From assembly GCA_021307315.1 (NCBI GenBank), contig JAJSPD010000186.1:1-30819 (forward strand): a stretch of DNA of 30,819 bases, in the 5' to 3' direction. Below are positions 26,887 to 30,819 of this stretch, piece by piece. The translations under genes were made by a program, and so were the position numbers. Origin of the DNA: Bisporella sp. PMI_857 (lineage: Eukaryota > Ascomycota > Leotiomycetes > Helotiales > Helotiaceae). Below the pieces are notes generated by a model, which ran no database searches, was not told the DNA's origin, and saw nothing but the letters and a program-made list of their open reading frames with translations. Position 1 is the first letter of the stretch. Each line of letters starts with the position of its first letter.

Positions 26887-28485
26887 CTAACAGTCATCGT
26901 CACTGTCGCTATCACAAAGTTCCCCCAGTTCAACAATTACATCTGCTTCTTCTATTACTTGTATGCCCAATTCTTGATCAAGGCGTTGTGCTTTTTTTTT
27001 TTGTTCTTTATTATCCAGCTCTAATTGTTCGTTTTCGTCGTCGACTTCCTCGTTGTCGACTTCCTCGTCGTCGACTTCTTGAAGCCAATCGAAAGCTCGT
27101 TGTCGACGTCCATTTGAAACTGGCTGACTTGTACAACTACGTCGATTATGACCCCAATCGAGGCAATTACTGCAACGCGTTTGCTTTTGTTCTAGTTGCT
27201 TTTGCGTATGCGTTTAGTTCGAGGCCGACCTGCTCTTTTGCGTAAAACAGGTGGCTTAATTGAATTATCAGAAGAAAGGTTTTCGATCGATACTGGCAGT
27301 AATATATGGCAGTAAGTCTTCTCGTATTCCTTTGTAGTATATAAATCCTCAAAATATTGAATTGAGTCGATTTGCAGTACTCTTGCAGCTGCAATAGCGT
27401 GAGAACAGGGCGATTGATACTCCTAGAAGTCTTGACAGTCGCACGATTTTTGATCTAAAACAACTACCCATTTTCGACCTGTATCAGGATTCTCGACTTG
27501 AGCAACATTCTCATTTGTAGGGTATACTCGATATCGACGAGAAGCTTGAAAACGATTTCCAAATTTAGCTATAGGCACGTCAGCGAGTTGATCGGATTTG
27601 CTAGTTGTTGATCGTTTTTCGAACCATGTTTTAGTCACTGAAAGGTATATACTATCCAGCATTTGAAGAAAAGGCATACGCCGATAATCGTCCCAGCTGG
27701 AATTCAAAGATTCAACAATATTAGAAGTATCGTGGCCAAAGCGAGGATATTGTAAGTAAGCTCTAGTCCACAGTTTGTTGTCGATATTGCAAAGATAATC
27801 GAAAGCGTCAGTACTAACTTCTTTCAATTTCGCCATTTCATTTTTGTACAATTGCGGCGTTTTAGCTCTACACGCTTTCCAAAACAAAGGCCTTACTTTA
27901 TTGCTATATCTTTGCTGTAAATTGTCCGCAATATGCTGACAACAGTGAAGATGAATTGCTTGAAGATACTCCTTTTCGACTACTTTTGCCATTCCTTTCT
28001 CACGATCAGAAATAAAAGTATGCTGCGCCAACAAAGTGATAGGGAAAGCAAGCTTCAAGTGCCGCAAAAACCAGCTCCACCAGTGATATTCTTCAATAGG
28101 TACTAATGCCCAGGCTAAAAGCGTTACTTTGTCGTTTGCATCGATTCCACAACAAATCAATAATATCATACGATACCGAGACTTTGTATGAGTACCGTCG
28201 ATAGCATAAAACTGGCGAAGGCGCTTTGTAGCTGATCGACAAAGAGCTGGAGCAAAAAACGCAGCTTGAAATACACCATTTGCTTGGGTTTCCAAAACAG
28301 CATAATTATTTGAATCTACAGCTTTAAACTTTTCGATATACGCCGGAAGTAAAGCAAACGATTGAGTTTCGTCACCATACAATTCCTCGAGAATAGCTTG
28401 TTTTGCGCGGTAAGCCTGAAAATAAAGAATCTTGTTATAGTACTGAAAGCGCTCAATTGATTGGATTTGCTTTGGAGTGATTTTG
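26887..28485 (-). pseudogene. MULE transposase copy 1, nearly intact, 5' end cut by LTR
   Basis: From the LTR junction: KITPKQIQSIERF, AYRAKQAILEELYGD (N-terminal helical region), FYAIDGTHTKSRYRMILLIC (first catalytic Asp), TFISDREKGM (second Asp), HCCQHIADNLQQ, NIVESLNSSWDDYR, and the SWIM finger CDCQDF-stop-EYQSPCSHAIAAA. After the single TAG (27423-27425) it runs on through GRPRTKRIRK. A one-base shift gives the CCHC-like knuckle CSNCLDWGHNRRSC; an acidic repeat (EEVDNEEVDDE) and a second shift in a poly-A run follow; the end is ELGIQVIEEADV... SDDDC, TAG at 26887-26889. MULE transposases excise and insert Mutator-like elements. The first residues that can be read upstream of KIT come from the LTR and are spurious. 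Confidence 0.88.
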
Positions 28486-28761
28486 TGTGACGGGTTGAAC
28501 CCGTAAGGATGACTCGGCTGCACGTGCCTTCGGCACGAGCCAGCTCTCGTTGCAACCACGTGACAGCGCGTGGCCACCGTGGACCCTTTGTGGAGCCACC
28601 GACCCGTTACGTACTAGCGGACCCGTTACAGGCCTAGCTATAAGACCCGTAATCTCCTGTATTCTCCTTTTCTCTCCTTATGTTGATTCTCTTTGTAATA
28701 TAGCAGTGATAGTCAATTGAATAGATTACTATCAGCCTGTCATATTAGAATCAACATCACA
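28486..28761 (+). repeat. 5' LTR of the second Ty3/gypsy element
   Basis: 276 bp, from TGTGACGGGTTGAACCCGT to AATCAACATCACA, with TGTGA/TCACA inverted ends. It has a CGTGCC-TTC-GGCACG hairpin at about 28533-28547. It is inserted in the N-terminal coding part of MULE copy 1. Confidence 0.85.
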
Positions 28762-29099
28762 ACTTCACGTAGCGAACAACACGTTACAGCGTTCCTTTAG
28801 ACGGCAGCAGCGAGCTGACTGCTTGCGAGAAAGTATTACGTATTCAAGAGAGTAGCAGATTGGCTGCCTACGAATTACGGATACAGCGGAGCTCAAACGG
28901 TGGCAGTAGCTTACTGACTACTTAAAAGAAGTGTTACGAACCGTTAAGCTACAGTAAAGCTTAACACATACGGGCTACGCCCGTAAAGTAGAATAATAGA
29001 AATAGACAACCAAAATCCTTTTGCGTAGCTGCAAAACATACTGAACAGTCAACAAATATAATCAACCGGCTGCAAAACAAACAACTGCTACGTTAGCCA

Positions 29100-29990
29100 G
29101 ATTCGCTGATCGAATAAGTACGTTAAAGAAAACGAAACAAGCGCTAAACTTAACTCCAGGCTTTACGTTTAAGCCTGTTTTTTCTTTACTGGCTAACGAG
29201 CCGAAAAGACCTAAATTTCGATTTACGGATCCAGGACTATACAAAAGGGATAATATAGCGCTGTATTCTTAGTTCGAAGAATTGCTACGGGCCAAGTTGC
29301 AAATTAATAAAGCTTGTATCGGCGAAAAAACAGAACAAGTCTAGTACGGATTTGGCCGCTTTGCGGATACTGCAGCCAGTCGCGTTTACTCGTAAGTGAA
29401 CATTTACTAAAAAACGGACCAGTTTACGGTCCGTAACCTGCTAAAACAGATAGCGACAGCGCTCGGAGATCTCCGCCGGCAGAAAAAAGCTTTCAGCAAA
29501 CTGAACAATATTCGACAAAGCTCTAAGCTATTTTGTGAGTTTTTTGCAAAGTTCGACCAGCTAATGCTAAAAGCACAAGTACAGGAATAGGATAATAAAA
29601 CCAAAAAAAGCTACTTGAATTCTGCTTTTTTAATGCAAATACTTACTCGTGTAGTGAGCATAAAAGAAAAGCTTACGTACGAAAAGTACTGTAAGCAGCT
29701 ACGGGCTATTAGTAATAAGCTTGCGGCTTTACAAGAAATTCAGGAAAAAAAAAAGAAACGGCACGAAGCCCGTTAAAAGTCACCGACTTCCGTAAACGGC
29801 TCGCAAAATGCAATAGACTAGCAACTAACACTAGTAGTCTTTGCAAAAACGCAAACGCGAAGAAAAGCCAAGTGGATTTCTAATAAAAAAATGCAAAAAA
29901 GAAAAAAAAAAGACTTGTGTTTGCGCTATAGCAAAAAAAGCATTTTGTCACAGTTTGCCACTTGCTACCAGCCCGTAAGCCGAAGTTTAC
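29100..29990 (+). pseudogene. Gag-like region, RIP-degraded
   Basis: Broken readable stretches include KPGFTFKPVFSLLANEPKRP, FRFTDPGLYKRDNIALYS, ATALGDLRRQKKAFSKLNNI and KLFCEFFAKFDQLMLKAQVQ, with TAG or TAA between. Near 29925 the remnant LCLRYSKKSILSQFA looks like a zinc knuckle (CxxC-G-KxGH) whose second Cys is Tyr and Gly residues are Ser, all explained by G-to-A. Gag would form the particle shell. Confidence 0.65.
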
Positions 29991-30249
29991 GAATCGTAAC
30001 GGGTCAACAACAAAGCAAAAAGCAAGAGTTGCGGCTGTAAAGCCAGAAAAAAAGAAAAAAAAAAAAGCGCACGGAAAAAACTTTGAAAAAAACCTTAAGC
30101 GTTACGAGCAGTAATAGCGAAAAAAGTAACTCGAAAAAAAAGTAGCTCCTGACACAAGTCGCTGTCAAAAGCTTAAAAAAGTTGTGAAAAAATAAAAGAA
30201 ATTCGAAGTAAATTCTATAAATAGCCCACTTTTTGTTGTATTTACACTT

Positions 30250-30530
30250 ATTAATCAAAAATCGTTTGTCGATACTTTGATAAATACTGAGTGCTTTTTA
30301 TACAGAATGATCGATTTACGGTTCGCCCGTAAACACAACTTGTTGCGTATTAACATTTCTTTTCGCTTTTTAAAAAGCTTCGGTAGTTTTAGCAACGAAG
30401 CTATTACGGAAATAGCTGTCGTGAAAATAAATATAAGTGGCTATACAGAAAACAGAGCTTATTTGTATGTAGTACTTAAGCTTTCGGGCCACGATATGAT
30501 TTTCGGGCTGTTATAGTTTAAGAAGCAAAA
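30250..30530 (+). pseudogene. Retropepsin-like protease of the second Ty3/gypsy element
   Basis: An open stretch reads FVDTLINTECFLYRMID and SRFARKHNLL-like LRFARKHNLLRI, then FGSFSNEAITEIAVVKINI, GYTENRAYLYVVLKLSGHDM and IFGLL-stop. This is the layout of Ty3/gypsy aspartic proteases: catalytic D-(T/S)-G near the start, ILGLPW at the end. The catalytic triplet is NTE here (Asp to Asn, Gly to Glu) and the Trp of GLPW is TAG. All three changes are G-to-A on the coding strand. Inactive. Confidence 0.8.
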
Positions 30531-30819
30531 CGCTCGGTAAAATACAAAACAAAAGCTGCTACAAGTAGGTTTTACGAGTGTAACGATCCGAAAAGGAACT
30601 ACTGCAGCTTATTCAAAAGCCCGGTGCGCGAAAGTATCCGCCGTAACTTTCTACGCTTTAGCTAAAAAAGCTCGCCGACAATCTAAGTCGTACGTATTTG
30701 CAGTTAGCTTAAGGAATATCGAAAAAGCTTTAGCAAAACGACGCCCGACGAACTCAAAAAAAAAGCTTTTAGCTTAGTGTACGCAGTTTATTTTTTTGTT
30801 TAACCCGAAAAAAACTGAA

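Larger units (their letters stand above)
28486..30819 (+). mobile_element. Second Ty3/gypsy element, 5' part (runs off right edge)
   Basis: A 5' LTR (28486-28761), a leader, a gag-like region (about 29100-29990) and a protease (about 30260-30520) are in order on the plus strand, all with many stops. TTTTG at 28481-28485 would be the left target duplication, but the right copy is outside the window. It belongs to a different family from 19592-25785: the LTRs are unrelated. Confidence 0.85.

Noticed and set aside
26880..27245. 121-codon plus-strand frame
   Set aside because: Antisense shadow of the acidic tail and knuckle of the MULE transposase.
28486..28577. Start of the 384-codon MULE frame inside the LTR
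   Set aside because: The first ~30 residues are LTR sequence read by chance; homology with MULE begins at KITPKQIQ.
1..30819. tRNA, rRNA and other structured RNA genes
   Set aside because: No A/B-box pair with a cloverleaf, no 5S-like block and no spliceosomal RNA signature was noticed by eye; a covariance-model scan would be decisive.

Overview
The window looks like a transposon-rich, gene-poor accessory region of a filamentous ascomycete (Pezizomycotina; a Dothideomycete is a guess). The evidence is a HET-domain gene, a fungal PD-(D/E)XK nuclease-like gene, an OrsD-type zinc finger, ~55-bp introns, fungal MULE, pogo, Tc1, Tad1-like LINE and Ty3/gypsy elements, and coding remnants whose stops repeatedly fall at expected Trp or Gln codons. 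That stop pattern is what repeat-induced point mutation (RIP) produces. Only one gene looks fully intact: an unidentified multi-pass membrane protein at 6985-8412 (minus).

Layout. 1-435: broken HET gene running off the left edge. 1345-4655: degenerate MULE-type transposon with perfect 54-bp internal inverted repeats and 30-bp-period repeats at its ends; an 817-bp foldback element with minisatellite arms (1419-2235) sits in its left end. 4728-5841: second, decayed MULE copy. 5842-6392: TA-flanked MITE-like element. 6394-6867: N-terminal half of a pogo/Fot1 transposase. 6985-8412: the intact membrane protein gene. 8642-9131: secreted aspartyl protease pseudogene cut by a 1279-bp Tc1-like element (9132-10410). 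10693-13230: a graveyard of PD-(D/E)XK nuclease-like, CaMKK-type kinase and OrsD-type zinc finger remnants. 13830-15790: two Tad1-like LINE remnants in opposite orientation, meeting at an (ACT)n tract. 16421-17390: element with inverted 30-bp-period arrays, holding a solo LTR with its target duplication.

17422-25833: a multi-exon coiled-coil gene on the minus strand, split 16 codons after its ATG by a 6.2-kb Ty3/gypsy element (19592-25785) with a 5-bp target duplication GGTAT. Removing the element and one duplication copy restores the reading frame across the junction. The retroelement interior is saturated with TpA and stops, while its short LTRs are not. 26341-26525: hairpin MITE made of the 30-bp repeats. 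26544-26764: related LTR remnant with a 22-bp tandem repeat. 26887-28485: a better preserved MULE transposase, cut by the 5' LTR of a second Ty3/gypsy element (28486 to the right edge), whose protease has lost its catalytic Asp-Thr-Gly.

The most unusual signal is the 30-bp-period array, with a shared AATATCTCAAATACCATC-like core, at the ends of at least three separate elements (1.35-4.65, 16.4-17.4 and 26.3-26.5 kb). I do not recognise it as a named transposon family. Everything here comes from reading the sequence; no database search was run.
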